Positions 34,501 to 45,200 are shown, counted from the stretch's first letter. The stretch is 64,000 bases of DNA from Aradus depressus (GCA_963662175.1 OY759224.1:23817489-23881488); one strand, 5' to 3'. Numbers and translations: made by a program. The notes: generated from the sequence alone by a model not told the origin.

Positions 34501-35460
34501 AATGGCCCAGACGGAATTCCAACCTGCCAGAAATCCGTCGCGCCACGCCAAAACTCCATCACTCCAATTCACCGTGAATGTGAAAAAGTGGAATGTTGCC
34601 AGTGGAGAAACCTGGCAATCCAGATGACTCGAATGTTGCCGAGTACAGCCGAAAATGACCGACCGGCTTGTTATGACACGTCAGCTTTTCTTTGTGCTTC
34701 GAATAGTTGTTATCTCTGTGTGTTGGTGAGTTTTATTTTGTGAAACAAATTATTCTTAAATTACCTACGTAAAATGTCTAGAGGTCGGGAATTCGTGAGT
34801 GACTTAACATAATTATACAGAGAAAGTACTTGTCTGTGGAAAATAACTGACAAGCATTACCATGACAAAAATATGAGAAATATTGCATAGAAAAGTTGGT
34901 GGAATTGTTCAAGACGAAAGATCCTTCTGCTAACAAGGATGTGGTGCAAAAAAAATTTAAACTCTATGCGAGGTTCTTTTCGTAAAGAGTTGAACAAGTT
35001 AACTTCCAATTTGATTGTAACAGTATACCTAATTTAAACATTACTTAAAAATATTTTATCTAATTTCAACGACTAAGGTCTTATTTCAAGTTAAAAATTA
35101 ACATAGTTACAAACAATAGGCCAAAAGGAAAATATTTTTCCTCTTTTGAATGAATGTTTTTCGATTTTCCTTCCCTGATGAGACATTTGCGTTTGGGTCG
35201 TCCATTTTGTTGAACTGCAAGCTAGGAAAGGTCTCGATGGAGTGATCGTGAATGACCCCCTCCGTCACTCCACTCGCTCCGATACGTCATCGTTCCACTC
35301 CATTGGAACGACCGTGAAGGGGGCCTTTATACTTCTCCTTAAAATTTTTTTTTTTTTTTAAACTGATTAATCCATTGATATGGAAGTACATAGACGGTGA
35401 TTCTCTGACAATTTTTTTTATATTCCAGGTTGGAATATCAAAACCGGACTGGATAAGTGA
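20634..35460 (+). CDS. Odorant-binding protein, four-cysteine (Minus-C) type
   Basis: Seven exons: 20634-20693, 21578-21674, 23932-23987, 25781-25816, 32972-33095, 33571-33636 and 35429-35460. All have GT/AG sites and agreeing phases, giving 156 residues. Exon 1 is a signal peptide (MSPLYSVFLVVFSLFLFDLS). The mature part is helical and charged, as in PBP/GOBP-family carriers of hydrophobic odorants in sensillar lymph. Cysteines occur at ARACAKNN (C1), KYLTCNLKF (C3), MRNKCQSED (C4) and VIMDCIGKE (C6). Where the paralogue at 39 kb has C2 and C5, this protein has Lys and Asp, so one disulfide pair is lost as a unit. Spacing C3-X43-C4 and C4-X19-C6 equals that of the paralogue. Exons 1, 3, 4 and 7 match the paralogue's lengths exactly. 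Intron 4 is 7.2 kb and transposon-filled. ATTAAA at 35,518 may be the poly(A) signal. Ligand and tissue are unknown. Confidence 0.88.
20795..21180 (-). pseudogene. hAT transposase C-terminal fragment
   Basis: The minus frame reads LTIPVSVASCERSFSKLKLI, then RSTMTQERLQALAVLAIENE. This is the hAT dimerisation domain as found in ZMYM1-like transposases. It lies antisense in intron 1 of the Minus-C OBP gene. The upstream G/C-rich segment (21,120-21,170) probably belongs to the same element. Confidence 0.75.
21176..21500 (+). repeat. Dispersed repeat D1, partial
   Basis: Begins at AATCCAATGAGGACATAACC and carries the ATATCGACA and AATTTTCAGCCAAAT blocks. It ends with GGGGAACTACATTGCCGATG and GACGACTTTTTT. 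It lies just before OBP exon 2. Confidence 0.6.
21600..22200 (+). repeat. Segmental duplication, copy 2
   Basis: The counterpart of 10,706-11,345. Here the exon belongs to the complete OBP gene, so this is probably the source copy. Confidence 0.7.
21890..22055. mobile_element. Palindromic element P2 with a hammerhead-like core, copy 2
   Basis: Same arms as copy 1. Core on the plus strand: GTGG, CTGAAGA (21,982-21,988), one T, GGTA-GCAA-TACT, GAA, palindrome AGTACT, C, CCAT. The outer stem II pair is G.U here where copy 1 has G-C, so pairing is retained. Confidence 0.6.
22113..22450 (-). mobile_element. tRNA-like repeat S2, head-to-tail triple
   Basis: Three units with a 119-bp period, starting GCCCCGGGAGGGAGTTCTAT at 22,113, 22,232 and 22,351. 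The third is interrupted after GAGCCCTACGC. Each minus-strand unit has a GGGTTCGAATCCCG-like B box; the first unit's is altered. Confidence 0.75.
22518..23140 (-). mobile_element. LINE 3' end with a 41-nt A tail
   Basis: On the minus strand a broken frame reads MSRMDLRGMTGLTTGHCAEH, then MGIARSPRCRKCGEENETP and HILSQCRTLDNRRFY. This is the Cys/His-rich C-terminus found after RNase H in some non-LTR retrotransposons. A T-run at 22,518-22,558 on the plus strand is its poly(A) tail. The 5' part is missing. It lies in intron 2 of the Minus-C OBP gene. Confidence 0.75.
23568..24260 (+). repeat. Dispersed repeat D1 around OBP exon 3
   Basis: D1 blocks (GATAACTCCCG, GCATCGGCAAGAAATTTTAT, TTTTCAGCCAAATCGACC) run to about 23,790. 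After exon 3, the D1 right end (GGGGAAGTACATAGCCGGTC) appears near 24,237. The exon (23,932-23,987) sits between the two parts. Confidence 0.6.
24303..25734. mobile_element. TIR element containing a foldback
   Basis: Outer inverted ends TGAGGCGNGTCACGGCAAAA, about 33 bp with few mismatches. Inside, arms of about 300 bp (24,575-24,875 and 24,920-25,210) are nearly perfect inverted copies around a 45-bp loop. The arms run from ATTAATATTTTTTAATGTTC to a TGAATAATTGCAAGGATTAG segment. The two palindromes may be separate nested insertions. No coding frame. Family not recognised. Confidence 0.65.
25817..26488 (+). other. Intron 4 sequence without recognised features
   Basis: No repeat family or coding segment was recognised between OBP exon 4 and the Transib-like element. 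Confidence 0.4.
26489..27632. mobile_element. Transib-like element with CGCCG target duplication
   Basis: Left end CACAGTGGGGCGAAT; the right end is its complement with a decayed tip (ATTCGCCCCACGACG). Similarity continues inwards as GATGGACAAAA and GGTGGACAAAA. CGCCG flanks both sides (26,484-26,488; 27,633-27,637). The 5-bp G/C-rich target and CACAGTG ends fit the Transib superfamily. No transposase was recognised; a 74-residue minus frame at 27,336-27,560 is unassigned. Confidence 0.55.
27640..27925 (+). mobile_element. SINE family S1, old diverged copy
   Basis: Head GCGCCGGTGGCTCAG followed by GATGGGACGTTGAGCGAT and the tail AAAGCCCGGGCATGAGTCAC. More diverged than other copies, with no CCTAA tail. 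Confidence 0.75.
28053..28395 (-). mobile_element. SINE family S1, full length with target duplication
   Basis: Complete minus-strand copy flanked by the perfect 12-bp repeat TTAGAAACTTTA at 28,041-28,052 and 28,396-28,407. The tail is two TTAGG-type units. Confidence 0.92.
28680..28895. mobile_element. piggyBac-like MITE remnant
   Basis: CCTAATACCAGGTGGGGTCA at the left and GACCCCACCTGGTAATT at the right are inverted. They resemble the ends of the element at 7,766-8,695. A second inverted GACCCCACGCGTGG lies close to the left end. No TTAA was found. Confidence 0.5.
28908..29432 (+). repeat. Dispersed repeat D2, copy 1
   Basis: Starts CTAGCAGTAATACTCGGCGT and ends near CAGACATTTTCAGCTTTATA. 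It is nearly identical to 36,844-37,368. It contains an internal duplication of a TTATTCAAAAAGATTYCTCA block. Coding frames across it are not convincing. Confidence 0.75.
29440..30379 (+). other. Intron 4 sequence without recognised features
   Basis: AT-rich with several A- and T-runs. No gene or defined repeat boundary was seen. Confidence 0.35.
30380..32209 (-). mobile_element. TIR transposon of unassigned family, with nested SINE
   Basis: Left end GCACACCTGCTAAAAGAGGG and the right complement CCTCTTCTAGTAGGTGTGC, with similarity extending through TTACATCTC. The motif AGAGGGTTACATCT recurs near 30,565 and 30,630. A minus frame (31,249-31,467) contains SEPTGITANKKRDLMSLVKG, reminiscent of transposon-encoded insect proteins but not assignable. 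An S1 SINE (31,708-32,055) has inserted near the right end. Target duplication unclear. Confidence 0.55.
31708..32055 (+). mobile_element. SINE family S1, full length with target duplication
   Basis: Complete copy with three CCTAA units at the end and the perfect 12-bp flanking repeat AACACCATTCAT (31,696-31,707; 32,056-32,067). It is inserted into the TIR element at 30,380-32,209, so it is the younger of the two. Confidence 0.93.
33170..33530 (+). repeat. Dispersed repeat D1 broken by a SINE head
   Basis: The D1 left end (GTTATGTAATCGGTCAAAAA) runs to GTGAACATGATAACT at 33,334, where the S1 SINE head (33,335-33,457) interrupts it. The D1 right end (GATGGTTCACCGACAATTTT) follows. It fills most of intron 5 of the Minus-C OBP gene. 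Confidence 0.6.
33335..33457 (+). mobile_element. SINE family S1, 3'-truncated head
   Basis: AGGGCGCTGGAAGCTCAGTG through a B-box GGTTCGAAACCCGA to AATACGCCGT. The 3' half is missing, which is unusual for a retrotransposed copy and suggests later deletion. Confidence 0.75.
33672..33955 (-). mobile_element. SINE family S1, truncated head
   Basis: Minus-strand copy from the GACTCATGCCCGGGCTTTAA tail to TTTCGAACCCACGATCC. The first tRNA-like third is lost. It lies in intron 6 of the Minus-C OBP gene. Confidence 0.8.
33996..35412 (+). repeat. Dispersed repeat D1 split by a Harbinger element
   Basis: D1 units run from CCAGATTCCAAATATGAAAT to 34,390. The D1 right end (GGAAGTACATAGACGGTGAT) resumes at about 35,345 after the inserted PIF/Harbinger element (34,393-35,326). 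Confidence 0.6.
34393..35326 (+). mobile_element. PIF/Harbinger element with a MADF-like remnant
   Basis: Ends AGGCCCCCATTCACGGTCG and CGACCGTGAAGGGGGCCT, with TTA on both sides (34,390-34,392; 35,327-35,329). Around 34,770-35,010 broken frames read LYRESTCLWKITDKHYHDKN, then later NSMRGSFRKELNKL. These are MADF-domain features of the DNA-binding partner protein of Harbinger elements. No transposase catalytic part was found. Confidence 0.7.
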
Positions 35461-35965
35461 TATTCAAATGATACTGAATTTTATCGAAGATTGTTGATTA
35501 TATTATTATAAAATATAATTAAAGATAACATTTCAATTATTTTTTTAGTTTAATTATACATTTAACCCTAATCCCATTATTAATTACAATTGAGAGGTAT
35601 GCTGCAAAAACAGGGTAAGTTCTGAAATTCAAATTTTTCAGGAGAATGAAATCAAAGTCAGCAGACACCAGGTAAGTCCACCGTTAGGGATTGAAAGAAA
35701 CAGCAAACATGAATAAATAGAACTGTTTAGTAAATTATTTTATTAAGTGCAAGTAAAGGTAATAAGGTACTTTATTCCCCAAAATAGGCTTTATCGTCGG
35801 TCGAGGAATCATCATTTTCACTATTACATGAGTTAATATTTTTTTTTTTAATCAAACTCCGCCGGGGGCAAATATTTTTCGGCTATCTTCAAGATGTCTC
35901 GCAGTTTGGCCTCCTTCAGCTTCAAGTTATGCGGGTATTACGGGTATGTTTCGGAAGTAGGAAGG

Positions 35966-36820
35966 CACGGAATAGCACTGTCAGCCGCCCGGGGCGGAAG
36001 AAAATTTTGCCGCCCTCTTATTTAGGTATTTCAATTTAAAAGACTATAATATACAGTAATTCTAAAGAACTTTTCAGCAAGAACAGGCATCATTATTGTG
36101 TATTGTACAGGTTACAAATAAAAAAGTCATATCATATATATAATATGTTTATACAATATAATAATCATCATTTATTACAAAAATTCTTACACGTGAGTCA
36201 CTTACATTGATATAACAGGTATAGGAACACTTATGATTATACCTTGACGATCCTCAAGATTAAGTTATTAGCGAATTGAATATAAACTTCCAATTAGAAC
36301 TACGACGATACTGTTAATATATATATTTTTATTGAAAATTAATATACTTATTAGAATTAAAAACAAAACTTCTGTCTTTAACTAAAACTGTATTCGTCTA
36401 CTTTTTTTAAGAGCAAAGTCTTTTATTGCACTATCAGTGTCTATAGCATCACACACCTCTTGCTCAATAGACAAGATAGCCAGATTGGTTAGCCTTAAAG
36501 TACTCATTGTTGATCTTAAATAATTTTTGATCTATTTCAATTTTTGAAAAACTTCTCTCACAGTTGTCATTGCTTATGGCAATTGTGAAGAATATTCGGA
36601 GCATTATTATAATATTGGGCAGAGTATCTTCCAGCTTGGATTACACAATAAATTTTAATTGTTCAAATGAGTCCACAAATTCCGTGCTCATTTCGATCGG
36701 TCCGAATCGTAGGTGCGACAAAAATATGAAATGGTTCAAATATTTACAAGATATAATCATTATTTATTGTGAAACTTTGCCGCCCCCTAAAGGTGCCGCC
36801 CCTACTACGCTACGCCACTG
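35966..36820. mobile_element. hAT-like element, copy 2
   Basis: Right end CGCTACGCCACTG and GCCGCC-rich subterminal blocks match the copy at 9,413; the left tip is degraded. On the minus strand about 36,450-36,580, CERSFSKIEIDQKLF is the hAT C-terminal signature. Confidence 0.6.
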
Positions 36821-36843
36821 ACTGGATTTCCTCATTATATTAA

Positions 36844-37368
36844 ACTAGCAGTAATACCCGGCGTTGCCCGGGGAACTTTGACTTTTCTCCCAATATCTCC
36901 TATAAGGCTATTCAGTTCCTCGACAGTACATTCATGATGTTATAATTTTCAATTATTCATACGGAATAAGGCTTATAGTCCTTCAACTGTAGTAACGCTA
37001 GCTTTGGAGCTAAAACTAATTTATTCAAAAAGATTTCTCATTAATCGTTGCAATGGTTCTCGAGTTACAAAGATTGCGTGAGTGGATGCTGGGATGGACC
37101 AGGGGTTGATTAAAAAATAGACCTTAACCTTCCGGTAGATAAAACTTATCTATTCAAAAAGATTTCTCATTAATCATTGCAGTGGTTTTTGAGTTACAAA
37201 GATTGCGTGGGTGGATGTTGGGATGGACCAGATATTGAGGTACTAATACGCCTATAACCTTCCACAGACGATGACGAACAAATTTAAAAAAAAATTAATC
37301 AAATCCATCAAGTCGTTCGTGAGTTATAGCGGTACAACGCACAGACATTTTCAGCTTTATATATATGA
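36844..37368 (+). repeat. Dispersed repeat D2, copy 2
   Basis: Near-identical to 28,908-29,432. It lies immediately after the hAT-like element, between the two OBP genes. Confidence 0.75.
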
Positions 37369-38082
37369 TTTAACGGATCCTAGAGCTGATGCATTTTTCA
37401 ATACAGTAACTCCGCTCAGAAAAGATCTATCGAACATTAGTATTCTATATTTACTTATCATGAACTTCTCGCCGTTCTTTACAACTGGAGCAAATGAATT
37501 TTTCAAGTAGTGGTTGTCAAAAAACAGCTTGAAATCCACAAAATTCTCTCTTTTCACGGGTGAAACAACAAAATTGCGAGACGTTTTACTTATGACAGAG
37601 TTCCAATCGCTTGGCAAGTGCAATCGTTCTATTTTTCGTTTTTTTTTTCTCCACCAATCCAAATGATCTGTCACACGGCACGTTCGTCTCAACAGCTTTG
37701 CAGTTGAAGTTTGGCCGCAGCATTACTGTCTGTTAAAAGCTGAAGATTAGAAGTTTGGCTGGGGTAGAATCGGTCCCACTCCCAGCGGTACAACTGAATA
37801 TGGTCGAATACAAACTTTTTGGATCATCCGATGAAAATGTTTGGAGCAAGAACCGAGTAAGTCCTGGATTTACCTTGTTCTTCCCCCAAAAGATAGTATA
37901 TGTTTATTGTTTATTGGTGTCAAAAACAAGGTAAGTCCAGATATACCTAGTTATTACAACAGGGGAGGAAAGAGTTCCTTTTGACAAATGATGATCAATT
38001 AACATGGAACGAGTAATTTTACACCCTCAAGATCAAAATAAAGAAAGATAAAGAATAAGTTCTGATAAAAAAAGACATATAA

Positions 38083-38430
38083 TAAATTTGTACGAAAAAG
38101 TAGTGACAGAAGAACCGAAATTTTCTAAAACCGAGATTGCAACGAAACTGTCTTGTTTATGTGGTACTTCTATTAAAAGTATTTTATCAATTATGAAAGA
38201 ATATTTAACAACTGGTATAGTGACATCAGATGAAATAAGGCCTAAAATGAAAACTTTATTGAAAGCAATGGATGATTTTACGATAAATCTAATTAAAAGT
38301 AAAGTACATGATTTTTTTATCGGGATGAAGAACCTACGTTGGATAAAATATTACACGAAGTTAATGAGGACAATGATTTGCCTAATTTTAAAAGAACAAC
38401 GCTTTACCATCTATTGAAAGATCGGAATTT
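38083..38430 (+). pseudogene. Transposase-like N-terminal fragment, frameshifted
   Basis: The first frame holds a helix-turn-helix-like segment (IKSILSIMKEYLTTGIV) followed by DDFTINLIKSKVHDFF. The protein then continues in another frame with PTLDKILHEVNED and FKRTTLYHLLKDRNF. These resemble a transposase-like family common in insects (recalled only). The frame break and missing C-terminus make it a pseudogene. Confidence 0.5.
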
Positions 38431-38442
38431 TACATTTGCCGT

Positions 38443-38660
38443 CTTTCGTTTGGGACGTTAAGCGATGGTCCCGAGCCTGTGCGATGTCAGTATACTCATT
38501 AAAGAACTCTTACTGGTCGTAACTAATCCTGCATGGGCAAAATGTAGGACTCCCATAGTAGAGTCGGACTCATTTCCACCAGAGTGACGAAAGAGCGCTC
38601 TGGTAGTAGGCGATATGACCTCGCAGTTAAAATCCAGGCATGAGTCGCAATAACTAACTA
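38443..38660 (+). mobile_element. SINE family S1, 5'-truncated
   Basis: From TTGGGACGTTAAGCGATGGT to AGGCATGAGTCGCAATAACT. It has an alternative tail, CAATAACTAACTA, instead of CCTAA units; the copies at 39,763 and 49,871 share it, hinting at a subfamily. Confidence 0.75.
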
Positions 38661-39163
38661 TAAGGAAGAGAAAGTACCGCGTCTCTCCAGACCCCAATTT
38701 TAAAAATAAATTAGTTTTGATTTAAAAAATATTTTACAATTCCCTCCTGACCCTATAGTAGAACCCAAAACTTTACAAATGATCCTGATTGCGCCATTTA
38801 TTGTCTCAGGAACACTCGGACCTTGAGCTTGGTAATGACGAACCACACATCATTAACATACGGAATGTCTACCATTATGTCATTTCTTGTAAAAAAAAAA
38901 AAAAAAAGGAAATGTTATTTCAGTATTAAGTAACAAAAAACATGAGATGAAACAATTGTTATTTTTTTTCTTTTTACAAATTTTAAAATATTACCTCTTC
39001 TAGTGCTCATTTGGTACACAATAGCGCTTTTAACGACCCAGACCCTTAGACTTCATACATCAAGGTTGAAAAAACAAAAAAAATCATTTTGATATTATAT
39101 TTTATGTAAATGCAAACATTTTTTTTTTTTTTTATTTTACAAAAATTGTGCATTTGTTCCCCA

Positions 39164-39171
39164 TATATAAG
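39164..39171 (+). promoter_or_regulatory. TATA box of the classic OBP gene
   Basis: TATATAAG lies 59 bp before the ATG at 39,223. The equivalent spacing in the Minus-C paralogue suggests a conserved core promoter. Confidence 0.45.
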
Positions 39172-39222
39172 ATGTAACTACTGGACTGAGGTCACTTCGC
39201 TTTTTAGTCACTTTCTAGCATC

Positions 39223-42200
39223 ATGTCTTCAATCAGTAATACTTTCATCATTTTTTACTTCGCCTGCCTTTTCCACTCCATTGTAAGTATATTTGTTTTT
39301 ACTAACACAGTTATAAGAAGTATAGGGGAAGTTTTGTAATCGGTCAAAAATTCGATGCCGAGTTTTTAACAAAATTTCATGTTTTCCGACAAAAAAAAAA
39401 AAAATAAAATGTTTGTGTTTGTGAACACAATAAGTCCTGATAGAATCCATATCCATATGAAATTTTATATGCATATCCAGAACCCTTTTAATGGACAACA
39501 CCTCATTCTTAGCCAAATCGGCCAAAGGGAACAAGGAGATAAAATAAACAGTTGTTTATTAATTTCGTTAATTATTTGTTGCGAAAGTCTAACAATATTC
39601 ATATTGCGATTTTTTTTTTTTTTTTTATGAGATATTTTTTTGCTTTAAGGTTTCTTTGACCCGGGAAGAAGTTAAAACAAAGGAAGTGCCAGTGGCCATT
39701 GAATGCGCAAAACAAAACAATGTTAACGAAAGTAAGTACAAAAAAACACTAACAAATTGAGCAGGCCATCCTTCGAGTGGGACGTTAAGCGATGTTCCCG
39801 AGCCTGTATGATGTCAGATACTTGTTAAAGACCCTACCCTAGGCAACATTTAGGACTCTCATAGTACAGTCGGGCTCATGTCCACCAGAGTGACGAGAGA
39901 GCGCTCTGGTAAAAGTCGATATGAACTTTTAGTTAAAGCCCGGGCATGAATCACAATAACTAATTATTTCTTGTTAACAAAAAAATTACAAAAACAAAGA
40001 ACTTGTTTAAAATTTACATTTTCTAATTCCACATTCATACATCTATTCTCCTATATACTCCACATTCTTATCTCTCTTAACACATTCTTACATCTATTCT
40101 CCTATATATTCCACATTCTTACATCTATTCTCCTATATATTCCACATTCTTATATCTATTCTCCTATATACTCCACATTCTTATCTCTCTTAACACATTC
40201 TTACATCCATTCTCCTATATATTCCACATTCTTACCTCTCTTAACACCACTAAGTTTATTTATTTATTTTTCTTCAATGTAATCTATTACATTACATATT
40301 AGGTACTTTAAATCATTTTTTCTTACATCTATTCTCCTATAATATAGAAGTTTTCAAAGAAATTAATGAATACGTGAAGTAATATATTATATTACTTCAA
40401 GTATTCATTAATTTCTTTGAAAATGTCTATACTAAATTTTTTTTTTGAATTTCAGGTGTAACTGCAGACTTTTTTCAAAAACACATCGTACCTGATTCAC
40501 ATGATGGAAAAGTAAGCTATCATTTTTTTCTGTATTTTCTATTTGCAAATTTATTCAAAATAGTAAAATAAATTTTATGTATGTATGTGGTTGATAAGAA
40601 AATTCACGAAATAGGTATATTATTTCATTTGTGAAATTTCTGATGCTAAACCATAATCCTCAAGTCCAGTTTCAAGTTAATTTTTATTTTGGTTTATAAA
40701 GGGTACAAGCAGAATGTCAAAATTATTGTTTAGTTTTTTTTACATTTTTTGCCAAATCGTTGAATTTTACTCATATGTTATAGCATTTAAATTATATTAA
40801 AAAAAAAAAAAAAAGTAATTTTTTTTTAAATTTTGTGACAAAAAAATAATGGAGAAAATACTTAAATAGGATTCGATTTTTAATTTTGGTTCTGTCAGAC
40901 CACAACATTGGATACCGGATTTATATATTTTTTTCAAATACTGATTCATAACCCTATTGGTGCAGTAAGGCCCCTCCATTATGTGGCCTATGTGCATCGC
41001 ACTCAAACACACCCTTATTATAACTGGACTTTGGGAAATCTATGTTGAAAAACATAAATAAAATAATTAACACTGGTTATTTTTTAATAAAATAAAGTGG
41101 CGTAAATTTTAGTCAATTGGTCTAGCTCCTTTGCAAAGATATAATATATAATGATAATAATAATATTTATTTCAGTTAAACCATAACATGGTTATAGAAT
41201 ACGTCATAAGAATGTTTATATTAAGATAGTTCATAATTTAGATACATTATCTGATATTAACTCTTAGAGTCTGACACACATGCATTAGAATTAACAATTA
41301 ACTAAAAAATAAAAAGAAATTAATAAATAAATACTTGATAATATGAATACAAAAATAATAATACTATACAGTAGATAAAGTATACAATACATTTTTTTAC
41401 AGTAGATACATTTTTTTAATTTAATTAAATTAAGATAATAATTTTTGGTAACTTTTCCGGAAGTGTCTTTTTCACGACGATACGTTATATTAAGGAATTT
41501 AGGAAACTTCAATATCAAATTATCTTTTTATGGATTCATGTTTTTTTTTAGGTAACGGCAAATGTTGCTTTTCTAATAATTAAAAACCTTTATATTAAAT
41601 ACATTTTGTTAAAACCAAATTCATTTATTTTCAGTGTTTCCTGCATTGCTTTATGGTCGGCAGTGGTTACGTAAGTATATAATATTTATTCAATTAAATA
41701 TTTTATATCCATAAACGATTTAATCCGCGACATCCCTAGCAAAAAAAAATTGCCAGTCCTAAAAAAACTGCTTTACGAATTACTTTTTAAATTAAAAAAA
41801 AAAAAAATCCATGTTCAATATCACAGCACATAATGATGTCATGGCTCGTTCCTTTGTATTTTTTTTTGGGTGCTCCGACCCCTTAGGGGGGTCGGTCACA
41901 TCACCCTATGTTCTTCCGGCTCTTTACGCCGGGGATCTTTTCGGGGGTTCTGTTCTGCCTGTGTCCCGGAGCGTGGGGCAGCCGCCGCACGCCTGTCGGT
42001 GGTCGGTGGGGCCCCCGGCACCGGGTTAGTAGGCTTTCTTGATTCTCCGCCAGGAGGAGACGAACCGACCAAAAGCCAGGTAGCCAGCCTCTGTCATCAG
42101 TCCCGGCAGGTCCAGTCCCAGGTACGATCCTGTCTGGCGAATCAGCGCCGCCCTGGGCACGTCGTATAGCGGGCATTCGAAAACTACGTGTTCCGCAGTC

Positions 42201-45200
42201 TCGACGCCGCCACACGAGTAGGCAGGGCTGTTCTTCTTCTTAAAGAAGTAAGCTGAAGTCGCCGTGACCTGATAGCATCTGTGACGTCCAATGGTCTGGT
42301 TGTACCCATGGAGAGTCAAGGCGCGTCTGGACGTCCGGGAAATAGGTGAAGGTTGTAGGGCCATCTGTCGATCGCGCCCAACGCTGTACGTTGTATTCCT
42401 TTGTATTTGTAACTCATGCCCCGGACTTTACTAGTCTCTATCATCGCTCTGGTGGACATGAGCCAGGTTTAGTTTTCTTTAGATAGAGATCCTTAACAAG
42501 TATCTGACATCTTACCTTCACTTAACGTCCCAGTCGATATATATGGAAATGTTTCAAAGCATGATCTCATCCTTAAATTTACTCTCAGAACATGTCAAAT
42601 TTTACAATAACTTCTTCAATCAGTAAACTTCAAAATGATATTCCCAATATATAAATATCTCATGTTGTCAATTTAGAGTTTTTTTTTTTTTCTTTTTTAC
42701 AAAAATATATTTAGTTACATTACAACTGTATAAATCATCATCATAGGAGCTAGAGCCAATCTAGAACTTGGCCTCCTCCACAAAATGTCCCTATGCAGCT
42801 CTGTCCTGGGTCAGTCTCCACCAGCCCACCACACCGTGTGTATCGTGAAAACGATAGGACCAAGGATACTTCCTAAAGTCAACATTTAAATTTAAAAAAC
42901 GCGATCTTATGAGAAGGGAGCCAGGCAAATCAATGGAGGAAAAATCGAAATTGTTCATAATTTATTTCACTTTTTGATAATAAATAAAATTAATTGTTTG
43001 GGGATCGACACTAACCTAACAGAAAAAATCTCACCTCATCATAACATCTGTAACTCTGAACTGATTGCTATCCAAAAGGCCCTAGAATACTCTAAAAGTA
43101 TTACATTTTCAGAAGAGATAGTTATATTGACCGACTCTAAATCCGCCTGCCAACTACTATGCAACCTTCACCTCAAAACTCGAAGCAACTACATACTCTC
43201 CACAATAGCTACAACTATTTACCAGTCAGATAAGAACTATTACATTCAATGGATTCCTGGACACATCAATTTGAATGACAACGACAGAGCTGACCAACTT
43301 GCCAAGCGAGGAACGGAAAAGGACACAGTGACACTCAGAATCGACTTGACTTTAGAAGACACCCTTTCCATCATACAACACCAGACACTAACAGAATGGC
43401 AAACCAATTATACTGACATATCCCAAACCAAAGGACAATACCACTACAGAGTACAGAAAGCAATAACGACAAAGCCATGGTTCCACCCACACAGTAAGAC
43501 ACTGACTAAACAGGTCGCATACTTGACACGACTGAGGACCGGACGTGCCAGAACAAACAAATACTTACATCTCATCAAAATAAAACCATCCCCCAACTGT
43601 GAACACTGCGATGAGACTGAGGACGTAATCCACATTTTCACTAAGTACAAAAAATACGACAACCAGAGACAACATGAGACGCTACTATCCAACGAAAACA
43701 CATTTCTTCAAACGTTAACAAACTCTTTAAATTTATTACCAAATCAAAAATAGAATTGTAATAAGAAGATAAATAGACTACTACATACTCGCTCCGGCTT
43801 TATAGGACTACAATTAGTCTTACGGCAAAATAAAAATTTAAAAAAAAAAAAAAAAATTAATTGTAATATTTTTGTTCGTCTATGGAGTACCATCACCCCA
43901 TAAAAATGTATATTTTTTAATTAGGAAATTAATTTTGATTAACTGTAAGAGTTCTAAATAATGTCTACCCAGACTTAGTTAGTTTTTTTAAACTCTTAGA
44001 TAAAAAAACCAAGTGCCTCAGCCGTGTTTTGAAATAGTGATCTTGAGCACAGTAGACAAGCACATTACCACATAGGGCTCGTGACTTAATCCGACCTCCT
44101 ACGAAACTCTATTAACGAGTATCTGATGTCTTTTCGTCTGTCTGATTTGTTACTTCTAATAATGGTTTGATGTTAAAATTTAGATGAATGAAGAGGGTAA
44201 AACCGACTGGGAATATTTGAAGCAGGCTTCTGTTGCTGCCTATGGAAGTGACCCAACGACTGTCAACAAAATAGCAACAATTGCAGACAGCTGTCAGAAA
44301 GGTATCCAACAAATTATGTCAAACTAATTTTAAAATTGTGTCCATGTTTTATTTCGAGGTAGTTATGTAATCGATTCCAAATTTTAAAAATGAAATTCTT
44401 TGTGTCGGTGAACACGATAACTCCCGATAGAATGAATGTATCGACAAGAAATTTTATATGTGAACCCAGAACCCTCTAACGACGACACCTATTATTTTTC
44501 AGCCAAATCGGCCAAAGGGAGGGGGGATTAGGAGAGAGGCTTAACTCAAATACTCTAATAACTGATTGATTTACAATGAAAGGATTTTACTATATCAACC
44601 ACGTTTTTACCGATCACACTCTATTTCTTCCCTTTTCTCAATTAAATTTCAAGCTGGTATTACTGCATAACAGAAAGTCACTCTCAGAATTACTTTATTT
44701 TATTTTTTTCTCATTTATTGGTAATTTTTGCACAATATACATTAAATTGTGCTAAAATCAAATAAAACAAAACATTCGACACTTGAATGAGGCGGCTGAC
44801 CAACGTCAGTCCTCTTGGTTAAGGTCGCTATGATGCTTCCTCTTCAGTCGACGTTCTGGTCTTGGCGGAGGCAGGTGGAGAGGGATGACACTTAACAGAG
44901 GGTTTTGATGTTCTTGCTTGGTCCGCAGCAGACTGTCGTAACAAATAGGCAGACATTTTTTCACCTCAGGGATCTGCAGATCATTCTGGAATGTCTGAAT
45001 ATGTTTTATTTGAGAATCGGAGGCAGAACCCCAGATAGCGCAGCTGAAAAGCCACATGGGCCTGATGAGCATCGTATAGACGAGCCTCTTGAAATGGAGG
45101 GGGAGCTGAGAGTACTTCAGGAATTACTCTGTACAAAGAATTAAAAAAAAAAAAACCTGACGTCAACACATTACTTTCTTATACAGTAATTCTAGTTTGA

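Noticed and set aside
35640..35670. Short segment between TTTTCAG and GTAAGT downstream of the Minus-C OBP stop
   Set aside because: GTAAGTCC recurs in a repeat near 37.86 and 37.93 kb; no homology to OBPs.
39971..40282. 103-residue frame rich in Ile, His, Ser and Tyr
   Set aside because: Produced by a roughly 31-bp tandem repeat; no splice or start evidence.
41870..42215. G/C-rich open frames suggesting a bacterial insert
   Set aside because: The segment is an R1-like LINE end with a 13-bp target duplication; the base composition is that of the LINE.
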